Below, piece by piece: positions 43,959 through 58,200 of a stretch of DNA of 64,000 bases; position 1 is the stretch's first letter; every line of letters starts with the position of its first letter. Source of the stretch: Chionis minor (taxonomy: Eukaryota > Chordata > Aves > Charadriiformes > Chionididae); assembly GCA_013398295.1 (NCBI GenBank), contig VZSF01008941.1:62242-126241 (forward strand), written 5' to 3'. The position numbers and the translations under genes were made by a program. The notes beneath the pieces were generated by a model that ran no database searches, was not told the DNA's origin, and saw nothing but the letters and a program-made list of their open reading frames with translations.

Positions 43959-46900
43959 CTAAAGTAAGAGAGGAATAAAAATAATTATTGAAACATTCAA
44001 GTACATTGTAACTAACTTTTGGTCTCCATATTCCGTCACCATATATTACATGTTCACTGCTTCGCAGCCAAAACCATTCCTCCTCCTCACTGCATTTCTA
44101 GGTGCTTAGTTCCTGCTAGTCACTTAAGTCCCTGCTAACCACAAAGCACTGAATTGCAACTTACTGCTTCTAGTTATTCCATACAGAACAGAACACTGAA
44201 AGTACAGAGTCCAGCGCAAAACAATAAACCTCACCCAGCTCCACTACGAAGCTTTAAATTAAGGTCCACAGCCACTTTTTACATTTTTACGTTACAAAAG
44301 CTCATCTGTTTCAATGGTCTGCATCTCACATTTGATGGTGGATATCAGAACATGCTTTTTAAAATCTGGCTCCTGCTAACTTGTTTGAAAATGCTGGGGT
44401 CACTTCACTGAAACTTTCCAGTAAAAAGGTGGGGGCAAGAAAACCCAAAACAAACCGCATTCTCATACTTAAACATTCACTAACACATAGCGCACCATTC
44501 CGCTTCAAGCCTGAAGTTTTGTCAATTTTGAAACTGACTTCACAATGTAGAAAAGGAGAGAAACCTCTGTTAAGAGGTGTGTATTCTGCCAGTAAGGAAC
44601 GTCCACCCAAATTCGGTCATGTTATGAACCCCTGGGGTGAACGAAGACCTGCAAGCACTCAAGCAGCTTGTCAGGAGGTGAGAAACATGGGAGCGGAGAG
44701 CAGAGTGGTGTCCCTAGTGTGGGAGAAGAGACACCTCCATGTTGGCCCAAGCAGGGCCAGGGGGGAAGCTGTCTATTGGGACTAGAGCATGGCTGGAGGC
44801 CAGGCACTGAGCCGGGGGTGGAGGGGTAGAAAATGCAAGTGGAAGGAGGGAGGGAGGGCGGGCGGCAGAGCAAAAGGCAGAGAACCAAGGGCTGGGGATG
44901 TGAGGGTGGGTGAAGTAAAGACAGCCAGATGAGAAATTAAGTGGAGTAGTAACTGGTGAGACATGTTAGCTGGCAAGTAGGGCAAAACAGCAGGCTGGAG
45001 AACCAAAAAACACTGAAAGACAAGGAGACCAACAGCAAGGAACTGGGAGAGCTAAAAGAAAGAGACTAAGATTACCACAAGTAGGCTGAGGTGAGAAAGA
45101 CAGGAAGACACGCTTATCAAATGCTTTGAAAACCAGGAAAGCCTCACACTTTTGACCACAGCAGTGCAGTCACTCAGGCAGGAAGGGCCCTTGGGAGGTC
45201 TCAAGTCCAACTTCCTGCCTCGAGCAGAGCCACCTCCGGCATCAGCCCGGGCTGCTCAGGGCTTTCTCCAGGCAGGGCCTGGAACCTCCAAGAACGGAGC
45301 CTGCCCAGCCTTGCTGGGCAACAGCTTCACTGCCTGTCTCTCCAAAGAGATTTTCCTCCTACACTTGAATTGTATTTGCCCATGCAGTGATCCTCTTACA
45401 CCATTAAACATACTGGGTCAACAGGTCCTAAGCTCAAAGACAACCACGACATGACATGATACCCCACGTGATAAGATTTCCCTTTTTTGTTCTTAAGGCA
45501 ATAGTTTCCTAAGACATGGTTTGCTTATTTTTACATAAATAAGATCAGAAGATCAAGCACTTAAGCTAAATTCTGGTCCCAGCCTTCTTCGGGAATATGG
45601 GGATAACATTAAAAAGTTTTTTCTTTTTGCTTTCTACATTTGATTTTGTTACACAGCACTAGACACACTGATGCTGACAGTACTGTATTTCAGAAGCGAT
45701 GTCATGCCAGCATCTTAACATCCTCCAGGTACAGGAGAGAGTCAACACGAATCTTCAGAAAGTTGCATTAAACCCCAAGTCCAAAACACAAATAACTTGT
45801 TAAGCCCTTAAAGTTTTAATTAGGTATGTTACTAGTTTCTTAGCCTCAGCTTTTGAGTAGCGCTCTTGAGTAAACACACATTGCCTTAGACTACAGATGT
45901 ATCATTCAGCTTTGCAAACATGTTTGAGAGTCATTACAGTTACAAAGGCTACCTAAGCTATTAATCTCGTGTGTATTTTAAAGGCCACTAAGTAACCTTT
46001 TCTTCAGTCAAGAAAAGTTTTGACTTTCCTGTCATGAAGATTCTTTCTTGCACTCTTGCTGCTGATCTGGCATATGGCAAGGTATCTCACACCATCAGTA
46101 ATCTGTGTGCTCAGAGATCTGATACAAACTAATTTTAGCAAATTTAAGAAAGCTGTCAGAACGAAACACAAGTACTATCACTTTTTTCTTCTTTCCTCTC
46201 TGTCTTAGAAAAAAATAAAGAAAAGGAAAAAGCAACAAAGGACAAGAGCAGCTGGTTCATCTTCTCAATCAAGAGTGCGCTTTGACTATTTCGCATTATA
46301 TTAGCACTCAGAAACAGATCATTTCCCCTACCAGCTTCAAAAACACTGAAAAAATTATCAAATCTATGGCTCTGTAGTTGAGCATCAAGGTGCTGTGTGC
46401 CACAAGGCACTTACTACTGCTCTGAGGAGCTGTTTTTGTAGCACATGGAAGGAGTGTATTCGTATTTCAGTTAGATATCTCAACTTGACAAGGGAAGCTA
46501 CTTAAATTTCTGAAATCACACACTGAACTCCATAACGGTCATTAGTTTGTAGGACCCAAAGTAACACAACGTACACTTCAGAAAAAAGCACCTACATATG
46601 CAAGTATCCTAGAAAAAGCCAAACTACCTTAGCCAGGGAAAGGCATAAATGCCCCGTCCTTTCTGTCTGAAATGCGGTCTCGTTTGAATCAGTTCTCTTA
46701 TAGCATCCGCCAAACAATGCTCAGATTGTTTTTTCCTGATGCAGAGACTTCCTGACTCTTCAAGCCGCAAGTCAAAGCTTTCATATAGCAGAGTGTGAAG
46801 CCACAAGTTACACTAAGTGAAAGCAGCTCAGCTTGGCCTACCCATCAGTTTCACAGCCTCCATTCCTGCTCCTGAATGATTTCTGATCCCTTCCCCTGCA

Positions 46901-48176
46901 TCAAAGCTTAGAATGCATCATTTTGCTAAATGGCAAAAAAGAAGTCGAGGGGGAGGGGGGTGGTGTTGGGGGGTTGGATGGGCTTTCGCTGTTCTAGTGC
47001 ACCAAACTGGCTTCTCATATTGTCAGACAAGCACCAAAACCTGCAAAAGCTGAACAGCAGAAGCGAGTGGCCGGGGGGGATGGGTGACAACAGCTGGCTA
47101 TTCTTTTGCCTCAGATTTTGGCAGGTAGTGTCTCCATTTGCAACAGAAGAAACACAGCGTGCTGTGCCTAGGAGAGAGAGCGCAGAAGAGGAGGAGGCCC
47201 TACACACAAGCTGGAACACCAGAACAGCTCCCTGAGAAATCCGACTGCTGCCAATGGGATGGGACTGAGCAATGCCGACTGCAGCAGGTTCCCCCCACCT
47301 TGCCTCAACCCACCCATGGACATCTGGATTCACAAGTCCGGCCACGGACTGGCACGGCAGGTGCCCCCAAACTGCTGGAGATCCCCATGGGGCCCACCAC
47401 TCACAAGGGTGGCCAGTTAGGCCCTGATGAATACGAGGAAACGTGATGGCAGACGTGCTGAACTGATGGCGTTACCCGCCTGCCTGAATAAGGACCGTGC
47501 TGTAGGCCTACCTCAGTTGAGACATGTCACTGCAGCTCTTCCAGACTTGCCGGGAGACATTCTGGAGCCAGGGTTATACTTGTGAGCCATAGCTTAGACC
47601 CGACCCGAGGAACAAACCACCACCCCACCCCACCCCCCATCATGGCAAAGCACTCAACATGGAAGTCTAAATCCAATCCTACCTAAACCCTTCATTCGCG
47701 AAATTAAACGGAGGAGGCTCAAGCGCAGCTGATGAACGGGTGCCACCTCGCAGACTTACAGCCGCACGAACGGCTCACGGGGCACCAGGCGCCCTCCGGG
47801 CTGAACCCCTGCCGGTTCTGGCCGCTCTCTCACGGAGGGGGCAGGTTCGGGGCCAGGCTGCCCAGCCGGCGGCAGCCTCCGGGGCCGGCCGATTTCCCAG
47901 GAGCGGCGAGCCCGGGGTCGGCAGGAGAAACCAGGACTCGTCCTCTTTCAGAGGGCCGGGCACAGGCGGGGTGAGGAACGGGTGAAATCCGCCACAACCC
48001 CGCTCTCCCCACGGCCCCCGCTCCCTTCCCCGCTGCGGCTCCGGCACCCGCCGGGGCCGCTCCAGGGGACGGGCAGGCCCGCGCTCTCCCCCTCCGGGGC
48101 CGCCCCAGCCCCGGCCCTCGCCCCACAGGCTTCCGCCGCCTCCCGGGCCGGAAGCCCGCCGCAGCGGAGGCGCAGA
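43959..48176 (-). other. IFNGR2: Presumptive IFNGR2 intron 1
   Basis: Sequence between exon 2 and the CpG island presumed to hold exon 1. It contains a CR1 fragment at 45.2 kb, a purine-rich stretch at 44.65-45.05 kb and a G-rich patch at 46.93-46.98 kb. No recognised coding exon. Confidence 0.5.
45175..45400 (-). mobile_element. Diverged CR1 LINE 3' fragment
   Basis: Plus strand reads GGCAGGAAGGGCCCTTGGGA, CAAGTCCAACTTCCTGCCTC, then GGGCTGCTCAGGGCTTTCTC and CTGGGCAACAGCTTCACTGC. This is the reverse-oriented CR1 3' signature (GGAAGG...CCAAC..CCTGC...GGGCAAC) of an older subfamily. Boundaries are approximate. Confidence 0.65.
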
Positions 48177-48364
48177 NNNNNNNNNNNNNNNNNNNNNNNN
48201 NNNNNNNNNNNNNNNNNNNNNNNNNNNNNNNNNNNNNNNNNNNNNNNNNNNNNNNNNNNNNNNNNNNNNNNNNNNNNNNNNNNNNNNNNNNNNNNNNNNN
48301 NNNNNNNNNNNNNNNNNNNNNNNNNNNNNNNNNNNNNNNNNNNNNNNNNNNNNNNNNNNNNNNN
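48177..48364. other. Assembly gap (188 N)
   Basis: Run of N within the IFNGR2 CpG island, likely unresolved GC-rich DNA. It may contain IFNGR2 exon 1. A further single N is at 48465. Confidence 0.97.
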
Positions 48365-48443
48365 GCCCGGGGGCCGGCGCTGTGGGGCGGCCCCGCGGAC
48401 TGGTAGGGCCGCGTGCGGTGCGGAGGGGGCTGGCGGGGGGGCC

Positions 48444-48462
48444 GGGGGGGGGGGGGGGGGGG
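48444..48462 (+). repeat. G homopolymer (19 G)
   Basis: Uninterrupted G run within the CpG island, close to an ambiguous base at 48465. Length is probably unreliable. Confidence 0.85.
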
Positions 48463-48600
48463 CGNGCGTGCGTGTCCCGGCGTGCGGTTGATGTGCGAAG
48501 ATCGCGCCGCGCTGCGCGGTCGCTGTTCCCCGGCTTTCGCCGGCCGCACCGAGCGTTGCCGCCGGGCCGTGGTTAGGGCCTAACCGCATGCTTTTGACGT

Positions 48601-50725
48601 GATGCTATTGATCACGCGGATTCGCGATTAAAAAAATCCGGAGGTGATGCCGGGGGGCCGGCATTCCTCCCAAACAATTACCGTTTTAATAGAGAAATCG
48701 TTTTACAAGCATTCGCTAGGCAGGGATCCGTTGCTTTTGAGAGCTTCGGCACTACTACAGTTTAAAAGGACTGTAAAGCGGAGGAGCGTTTTGCAAGTCT
48801 CCTGAAGAAGGTCAAAATTTTCTTAAACTCTTCAGAGAGAAAATATGTTTTACTCGTATGAGATTGGGAAGGCAGCAGAACCGTGACCGGCAGGACTGCC
48901 AACAGAGGAGACCACGCAGAGTTGGGGTACCTAAAACATCTTTAATTAATAGTAATGAAGGTGAAGTTTGGCCGCCTGAAGGCTCCCTGAGCAAAGTTTG
49001 CACCACTGCCATCTCATTTCCATCAAAAGGAAAGCAGGCAAGTACAGCAAGAGTATATTGCGTTCAGAGCGCTAGGTAAAGGCTGGGCAGCTTTGGTTTC
49101 CGAGTAAGCGTGGATTAATCACTTGATTTCAACGTAGTTCAGCTCTCCCTCAGAGATTCCTCCCTTTCTCCTAGCCCTGCGTGACCTGCTCTTATCTCAG
49201 CTTTCAGGGTAAAGACACTCCCTTTGCAGACAGGTGCAGTAATAAAACAGGCCAGAATCTCAGTCAAAGCCTTTTAACACTGACACAAATTATAATAGAA
49301 GTGTAAACAAAAGAGGAAAAAGAAAAAGCAAATGCTGAAAAACCGACTGGTTGGTTGGTTGTGGAAAAAAGATGTGCTAGAAGGTGATGGTAGAGATTAA
49401 AGTCATTCAGTTATGATTTTGGCATGTTTTCTCTGCAGCGAACACGTCTGACCTCTTTTTGAACCCTTCTGGGAAGAGTGACTCAACTCTGTCAATCTAG
49501 CAGCGCTGTTCTGCCGAAACACTCCACTCCACAAGCTTCACTTTGGGATTTCCCCAGTGCCAGGCCTGTACTGAGACACAGATCCTTTAATAATGGTGTC
49601 TGAAGCCAATGGAATAATTTCAATCACGCACTGTCAGCGTGGCTTGTGGAGCATTTCTGGTGGCAAGTAGCCAAGCAGGTAGCTGGGAAAGGCATTGGCA
49701 GTTTCTGACTGTGAAACTTAAATAGCAAAACAGCATGTCCATAAGGCATGTTAATTTTGGTGGCATCTCTAATTCGTGCATTAATGAGATTCTGATTCAC
49801 AGATGAAACTTAGGTATATTAAAGAGCAACTCAAAACATGAATTCTGAAGCAGGGTTTCCATCTACCCTTGCACTGAAAGATGCATATTTACTATAATTG
49901 TTAGAGAAATCCCATAACTGATCATGCTTTCCCTTTGCCATACCAGACAGGAAACTTTCACAGGCTTTTGGTTTTAATCCAGCTGATCTCTCTCCTACCC
50001 TGAGCTTTTTATTAAGTCAAAGCCCAATAAATTATCATCTTACAGTCTAGCAGGCTGTTAGGAGGGAAGTCAAAATGACTGGTTGGTGCCTTTATGAACA
50101 AAAGGTTAATGAAATATGTGGTTTGCAACATCAGTGGATGAGGGTTGACTTCTTAAAACTGGTAGTTTAGGGAACGCTGAAGAGAGAACTGAAAATGAAT
50201 AGTGATTTAATGAAAACCGAGAGAAGAGAGAACTAGAGCCAATGCAACATCTGATCCTACCAGTCAGCTCCAAAAGAAAAAAAAAATATTAACCCAGGAA
50301 ATCTATAGAATCTACAGGAGTTTGGAGAGAATTATGTATATTGCTGTCTTTTCTTTGAGCTTTGTGAACAAAGGGCAAAGTTAATATCAAATCAGAAAGC
50401 AAGGGATAGATTAATTTTTCTTGTTGGTCCCTTTCCCTCACTAAAAGCTATCAACATGAGAAAGTGAAAGGTAGCAAGGGAAGGTAGAAGGAAAGACATT
50501 TCAGAGGAGAAATAGCTCCATCTATCACTGCAAGTTACAGGCTCTTAAAATCACTAAGAAGTCTTACACGTAGAAAAAAAGAAAATTCATTATGGCACGT
50601 AACTGCAATAGATTGACATAGTAAGTAGTTTTGGATGTATTTCACCAATGCCAACAATTTACTACTCTAAAATCGCAACCTTGAAAGCTATTTATTATAT
50701 GTGGATGCTTGGGTTCACCCTTGTA
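48601..50725. other. Intergenic, nothing recognised
   Basis: AT-rich sequence upstream of IFNGR2 with no coding frame, repeat family or RNA gene that I recognise. Confidence 0.5.
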
Positions 50726-50734
50726 AAACTGAAA

Positions 50735-52272
50735 CCAACTCACCCCATGGGTCCTGATGGGATACACTTGCGAGTGCTGAGGGAGCTATCAGAAGTTGTT
50801 GCTGGGCCACTCTTCATCATCTTTGAAAGGTCCTGGAGAACAGGCGAGGTGCCTGTGGACTGGAGGAAAGCCAATGTCACTCCAGTCTTCAAAGAGGGCA
50901 AGAAGGAAGACTCGCAAAACTACAGGCCAGTCAAGCCTCACCTCCATCCCTGGAAAGATGATGGAACAGCTTGTTCTGGGTGTCATCTCAAAGCATCTGG
51001 AGGAAAAGAAGGTTATCAGAAGTAGTCAACATGGATTCACCAAGGGGAAGTCATGTCCAACTAATCTGATAGCCTTCTATGATGGTATGACTGGATGGAT
51101 AGATGAGGGGAGAGCAGTGGATGTTGTCTACCTTGACTTCAGCAAGGCTTTCGACACTATCTCCCACAGCAGCCTCATAGGCAAGCTTAGGAAATGTGGG
51201 TTAAAGAACAGCGGGGTGGATTGAAAACTGGTTAGTAGGTAGGTCTCAGAGGGTTGTGGTCAGTGGGGCAGAGTCCAGTTGGAGGCCTGTGACTAGTGGT
51301 GTTCCCCAGGGGTCAGTACTGGGTCCAGTCCTGTTCAATGTATTCATCAACAACCTGGATGAAGGCATGGATTGTACCATCAGCAAGTTTGTTGATGACA
51401 TGAAACTGGGAGGGGTGGCCGACACACTGGACGGCTGTGCTGCCATTCAGCGTGACCTGGACAGGCTGGACAGTTGAGAAGAGAGAAACCTAATGAAGTT
51501 CAGCAAAGGCAATTTTAGGGTCCTGCAGCTGGGGAGGAATAACCCCATGCACCAGTACAGGTTAGGGACTGACCTGCTGGAAAGCAGCTCTGTGGAGAGG
51601 GACCTGGGAGTCCTGGTGGACAACAGGATGACCATGAGCCAGCAATGTGCCCTTGTGGCCAAGAAGGCCAATGGCATCCTGGGGTGCATCAAGAAGAGTG
51701 TGGCCAACAGGTCGAGAGAGGTCATCTTCCTCCTCTACTCTGCCCTGGTGAGGCCACATCTGGAGTACTGTGTCCAGTTCTGGGCTCCCTGATTCAAGAA
51801 GGACAGGGAACTGCTGGAGAGGGTACAGCAAAAGGGTATGATGATGATTAGGGGGCTGGAACATCTTTCTTACAAGGAAAGGCTGAGGGAGTTGAGTCTT
51901 TTTAGTCTGGAAGAGAAGACTGAGGCGGGATCTCATCAATGCTTATAAGTACTTAAAGGGAGGGTGCTGGGAGGATGGGACCAGTCTTTTTTCAGTGGTG
52001 CCCAGTGGCAGGACAAGAGGTAACGGGCACAAACTTGAACATAGGAAGTTCCATCTAAACATGACGAGGAACTTCTTTACTTTGAGGGTGGCAGAGCACT
52101 GGAACAGGCTGCCCAGAGAGGTGGTGGAGTCTCTGACCCTGGAGACATTCCAAACCCGCCTGGACGCCATCCTGTGCAACCTGCTGTAGGTGGACCTGCT
52201 CTGGCAGGGGGTTGGACCAGATGATCTCCAGAGGTCCCTTACAACCCCTGTGATTCTTTGATTCTTTAGCAC
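50735..52272 (+). mobile_element. CR1 LINE fragment, long but decayed
   Basis: Plus-strand CR1 from within the reverse transcriptase (GPDGIHLRVLRELSEVV) through [33 protein letters not shown] and [17 protein letters not shown] to the C-terminus and the terminal TGTGATTCTTTGATTCTTT repeats (52251-52269). At least two frameshifts and several stops break the frame. The catalytic FADD-type motif reads FVDD. 5'-truncated by about half. Confidence 0.95.
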
Positions 52273-55200
52273 CCGTATCTGTTCTGCTGTCCCAGCAGCA
52301 TTTATGCTGCTCCAGCTGCTGCAGGACCCATTTCTGATGCTTCCTCTTGAAAAAGGTGAGGGAGAGCAAAGGAGAAAAGAATCCAAAAGTGGGAAAGAGG
52401 AGCCAGGAAAGCAACTGGGAGACAAAGCATGCTACACAGCCGGCGGGCGTCATGGTGGTTGGTCTGCAGCAATGCCTGTGCTCGGAAGGAAATGCTGGGG
52501 AGAATGGTCTTCACCCTGCAAGGAGACTGCAGTTACCGGCAGTGCCTGACCCTGCTCCGACCTCAGGGAGTGTCAGAAATGCTTGAGTTCGCAGGTGACC
52601 ACACAGATTTGGTATTCTGGTAACTCTGGCAGCGGGGCCCCGTTGAGGCCCATGGTAAGGTAGGCACATGGGCACAGGTTTTCCAGGGCAGCGCCTTGAG
52701 GAGTCTGACTTCTCACCAGCTCTTTGCTAAGCCTGATATTCTTCGTCACATCTCAGAAGTTAGCAACGCAGCAGTGAGATAGATGGGCGCTAGTTTGGGA
52801 GTTCGTTAATTCAGTGCCACCCTGGAGAAAGGCTCTGCTGCTGACTGAAGGGGATTCCCGTAGGATTACACAACCAGAAAACGCCCCAGTCATGTGAAGT
52901 GAGGTTTTAAAGATCAGCCCTCTCCGCAGGGGAAAAACATTACTTTATTTCTCTGATCTGTTCTGAGGTAAGTTTATAAAGTGAAAAAGAGAGTTAAGGA
53001 GGTTATGTCACAGATTTGCTTTGTGCTTTAGCTAGTTTTTAATTGGAAAGTTGGTGTTCTCATGCTTTTCATTTCAGTTCTGTAGCGTAGAGTGCTTTTA
53101 ATCAACGTATCAGTACATATCAGTTAGCAATTAATATTCAGGTAAAAGATAGGAAATACTTTTATTTGTTTAGTATTTAACACAAATGTATTACAGCAGG
53201 AGTTTGGCCCCACTAAGGGGGGGGGGGCAGGTTGTCTTCTCCCACTCACAGGCACAGCAGCAAGCTGTGCTTATATGAGGTTCAGACTATGCTTTTTCTG
53301 CTTGTCAAAAGGAGAGAAGACACGGAGATGGGGAAGAAAAAAAAGAAACCCCTCTCCCTTGATCTTGTTTGCGTATTCTGAATTAGAGAATTATTTAGGA
53401 TGTTTACTAGTGAACTTAGCAACTACAATAGGCTTTCCTAGAGGCCAATCGATCTGAGCCCATTGTGGTACGTGCATTTCAGCATGTTGTGGTGCTTAAA
53501 TTTAAAACAAAAAAATAGAAAAAAAAGAAAAAGAGCTTTAGTGATTCATTTACAGTAACTGATGAAATAAAGTCTCCTAGAAATAGAGAGGAAGTATAAT
53601 TGATTAGTCATGGCATGCCTACTTACAGCAGTTTACATAAGCAGCAGAAACAGAGATGTGCTTATGTGGATGGATAAACACCCCGTATCTGCTATATATA
53701 AACTTGTCTCCCAGATCATTATTTCTAGGACAAGGCATGTCTTGACGTCCAAAGTTAATCATTAATTTAAGATGCCTGGGTATGTTGTTGATAGTTGTAA
53801 ATAGCTGTATTAACAAAAAGATCATAGTGACAGAAAAAACCAAGTTCCTCAAATACTGACATTAGGTGCAGAATTATTTGGAAGATACTGTTTTTGGTGT
53901 GGGAATTTTCAAGGGAACGGGTTAAAGGACGTTAAAACAGGTTAATTCCATACGTCATTCTTCTTTGAAGAGTGCACTCTAAGGCACATTACCTAATCAA
54001 ATATTATTTCTGGCAACAGAAGGCTTGCAGCACTGGGAGATGACTCTAGAAACCTCTAGAAAACATGCGTGTCCCACAACGGCTGCATGTAAATAACTCG
54101 TCTTTCTCCTTTGAGTTGTCGCCTGATATACACCTTTATATTGTGGGCAAGCACAGGCAGCAAACACATTAAAATGCCTGGGAGGGGGCCCCTGGCTTCA
54201 TACCTGAACAGAAGCCAGGCTGGCAGCACAATCAGTGGCACCGTAAAGAGGGGGCTGTGTCCCCTCTCTGGCTCGTGGCACTGGTCCAGCCTGCTGGCCT
54301 GCCTGATTTGACACAGCGCTGCTTGGGTTTAGTTGAACCAATGCATCCCCGCACTGAATTATTACTGTATTTCCAACATGAGGGAATGAGGAAGGAGTTG
54401 GGAGATGAAGGCTTGAGGCTGGGGCCGAATAGAAGCAATGCTCATCCAGTGACAGCTGTAAAATCGGCTCTTCTGAGCTGATGTCAAATGTCAGCCTGCA
54501 GGGCCGCCTTACCCTTAGCAACATCCCTCAATCAGACCATAATGAAAAGCACAAGGGCAGATCTATGACACGACTTTCTGAATCTCACCTGTTACTGGAA
54601 TTTCAAATGGATGTCGCAAACACCACGCAGGCTCTTGAACAAAATCCAAATCAGACTTTGAGGCTCTGTCTTGGCTCCCACAAAAGTTTTCCTAAGCAGC
54701 TTTCCACTGGGACATTCTCCTCTGGGCACAGACTAGGATGGTTAAATCACCTTGTCTTCAGGCTATGACAAAGTATGCCAAAAGTAAGAGAAGGTTCAAA
54801 AGTAGGGCTTTGAATTTTGTAAGAGTTCAGAAGAAACCATATGGATTCACTCAAACCAGATGATTAAATTCTGATCAATGAAGATGATCAAACATTTAGT
54901 TCCATTTGAAATTTAATCTCGGGTAATAAGCTCTAAAAAAAAAAAAAAGGAAGAAGGAAAAAAAAGATTAACACAGTTTGTCCTTAGGGCTGGAATCTCT
55001 CCCACTCATCTAATGGAAATAACTGCTACCAAAAAGGCAAACATCATAAATAAACAAAGGTAGAAACAAGCTGCTCAAAGTGTTTTGTCCTGCAGGATGA
55101 CTTAGAACACGCAGCTGCTGGCTGCCATTACATTGCTTCTCTTTCCTTATGTATTTTGATCCTTCTTGGCCTGTACTAAGTAACAGGAAACGATTTGCTT

Positions 55201-58200
55201 TTGTCAGGGGTTTTGGTTGTTTTTTTTTCCTGCTGGTTTACTGAGCTGTAAAGGCTCTGGTGAAATTAGCTCTGTCAACAAGACAGAGTGACGCTGTGGT
55301 CTGGCACACTGTGACAGCCAGCAGGTAGTTGGATTAGGGTGCTGTGAAATGACAGCCTACATTTAAATCCTGTTAAGAAACTGGGTCCTTCACAGGAAGA
55401 GTCTGGATAGGCCTTGCAAAACCACCTCATAGTTGAATAGAGCTAAACACAATGGGGAATAAAAAGTCAACGAAGCTGTCAAAGGACTTCTATTTACTTC
55501 ATACAGAAAAATGAGGTATTTTCCAGATTTCCAAAGGGAAGAGAAACAAGCGTTTCAGAAAGGGACATAACTGAACCTCAGTCTGTGAATATCAGCTATT
55601 CTGCTTTACAGGCTTTTCTGGGGGACAGTTGCTTGCTGCTAAGCAAATTTTTTTTTTTTTCCTTTTTTTTAGGAAGAGAAGAAGAATTGCATGCTTATAT
55701 TTGTCTAAGCCTTCCAGCATCTAAGTGTTGAGGTACAAGCTAAGATTCAGGGGAAGAATTTGGCCTGGCAAATTGACAGATCTGGAAAAAAAGACAGAGA
55801 CCTATTTTTTCACATGGAGAACCTTATGAGGTCCCGATACCAAAACTACGTGGGCCCTTTGGGTGCCTACAGAGCCCACTCTTGTCCTGACTTGACCTCA
55901 TTTGGTCACAAAAGACTTGGGGAGAATTCACATCTCAACTTTTCCAAACCAGAATAGCTGAACGCAGGCAGAGACCAAATTTGCAATATTTATTGACCTC
56001 TGAGGCAAAGATCTTGGTCTTCAGTTGTCCATAGCTGTGAAATGTGCTTTGAAACAAGCAAATGTTTTCTGAGTGCCCAGTTTGACAGGGAAAAACTCTC
56101 ACCAAGTCAGCCAGTGAGCCTCAGTCTCTGGGCGCTAAATAGATCTAAAAGTTGACTACTGCTATACCACTTTGCACAGTTAAGGGGATCACAGTCTACT
56201 TTGCTGGCTGTGTAACGGGGTGATATTATGTACCATTCCCGGAATATGATGTCTTGCGATATGGGGAAGAAATATTTGGCAGGCTTTAACTGCTGGCATG
56301 CTGGTTGCAGCACAAGCCTAGAGGGCTCCGACACTCAGTCCCTCAAGGCGTATTCCTAAGGAAGCAAGGTAGCTATGCAACTGGCAAACTAAGGAGTGGG
56401 AGGGCAGTGAAGCAGAAACCAGAACTTTCAAGGTAACATTGAGTTTTCTGAGGTGAGGAGTCTCTGCGAGGCCTGAACTGAGCACTTAGTTTTCAGTTCT
56501 CCCAAAGACTCTGTGCAGTTGTGGAAAGACAAAGAGAGGGATGTGATGCTAAATTAGGAACGGTTTCGGACCACTATGAAGCAAAGATACTTCTGATACA
56601 AGACTTAGATGCAATGTCAAAACACACAGCTTGCAGACAGAGATGTGAATTAATCGCTTTACTGAAAGAGAGTACAGATGCTAGAATAACTGCATGAAAT
56701 TTGAAAATATGTAGATAAAAGCTCTTAGGTTCCCGACATCTAAAATAAGCTTTGAGCCACCACTTTTTCAGGAAATAACCAGGAATTAGTGACTGTTATA
56801 CCTCTTTCTGTGAAGGCGAATAGGAAGTGAATCTGTCACTCAGGCTGAGCAATATTGCTTATGAGAATCTCCTCCAACAGGAGATTGAGTGAAGTCCCTG
56901 AAAAAGAACTAGGCAAGATGGGTTTGGAAATAGTAATGCTTTAAGTTACTTCTAGACATCATAACCAAATGCCGTCCATTTGTCCAATGTTATAGTCTCC
57001 CAAGTGCGATCAGACGTTTCCTGCAACATCCTTTGGGGATTGTAACTTCGCAGACTCTACAGGGGAACTAATAATTAAAGCTGGGAGCTGGATTTGTGTC
57101 CTTTAGGTTACTGCCAAAAGTTCTTTAGATTCAAGGGCTGCAGTGAAAACATGTCTGAAATAATTTTGTGCATTAACAAAAACTCTGCTTACATCTCAGA
57201 GGCTTCTGTGTGAGAAAGTTTTCACAAAAGAGCAGAAACTCTACCCACAGTATGGGCAGAAAATTATTTTTGTCCTGGAGGTAAGATTCAAGATTTTAAA
57301 AGTTTCCTGGGAAAACCTTGGTCGAACAAAGCACTTTTAATTCCAATTGATAGATATTGTTTTTTGCAAATAGTAAGTCCTCAGCACTTAAAACCAGAAA
57401 TTTGTGGCCAAGAACATCTCTGAAGGACAAGTGATATGGCAGTTGATCTAACAGGGAAGCTGAAGGCACTGGGAGAACCCAACTTTCTGCCGAAGATGCA
57501 TCCAGACCTCTAGTGTCTGATAGAGACTTTGCAGAGTTTCTCTGCAACGTAAACAGATTGATCCTAGGAATGGAGAAAGGACACTGCTTTCTATATAGGC
57601 AATGGCCATCCTTTATGGCCTCAGACAGAGGGACAAGGAGCATTACCTGAGCCATTTGCCTTTGATCATGCGTGAGCAGATAGGAACTCACAGCTGTAGA
57701 TAGAACACAAAAGGACCTGGAATTCTGGTGGCCCTCTCCTATAGTCACTGCAGTCAGAGACAAAAGAGAGCAAAGGTGAGGGAACTATCCCAGATCTCAT
57801 GCTGCTTCTGGGGTAGGTGAGATCTGGTTTTCTGGTGAAGAATACTCTGAGGCCACCCCAGAGAATGAAGAAGGTCTCCTTGCTGTTTTCTGGAGAGAGT
57901 GTCACAGAAACCTTAGTCTTGACTGTTAGTTGCTACCAGCATCGCTTGCACCCTCAGCCTTTAGTTGAAAAGCCAGGCTGGCAATACCAACACACGCTTT
58001 ATGTTCTTTGTCAAAGCAGCAAAGGAAATGGCAGTGGCTCTGCAGGAGAGGAGACCCTTCCACTACAAGAAATGTATCTACAGCAGCCAGAGCTTCAGAG
58101 CAATATACAGAACCTGTGCAGAAGAACCAGTATGAAGAGAAAGTGGAGGATGAGGGAAAACTGGTCATACCGGTATCCAGAACTGAAAGGAGGTGCGTGC

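Larger units (their letters stand above)
47740..48600 (-). promoter_or_regulatory. IFNGR2: IFNGR2 CpG-island promoter (with gap)
   Basis: Very GC-rich, CpG-dense island interrupted by 188 N and a G homopolymer. It is the only CpG island upstream of IFNGR2 in the window, so it probably holds the promoter and signal-peptide exon. No signal-peptide frame with a phase-1 donor was identified in the visible part. Confidence 0.65.

Noticed and set aside
47830..48589. Possible IFNGR2 signal peptide in minus-strand frames across the gap
   Set aside because: The visible part is Pro/Ala/Arg-rich with no hydrophobic core, and most residues fall in N; not supportable.
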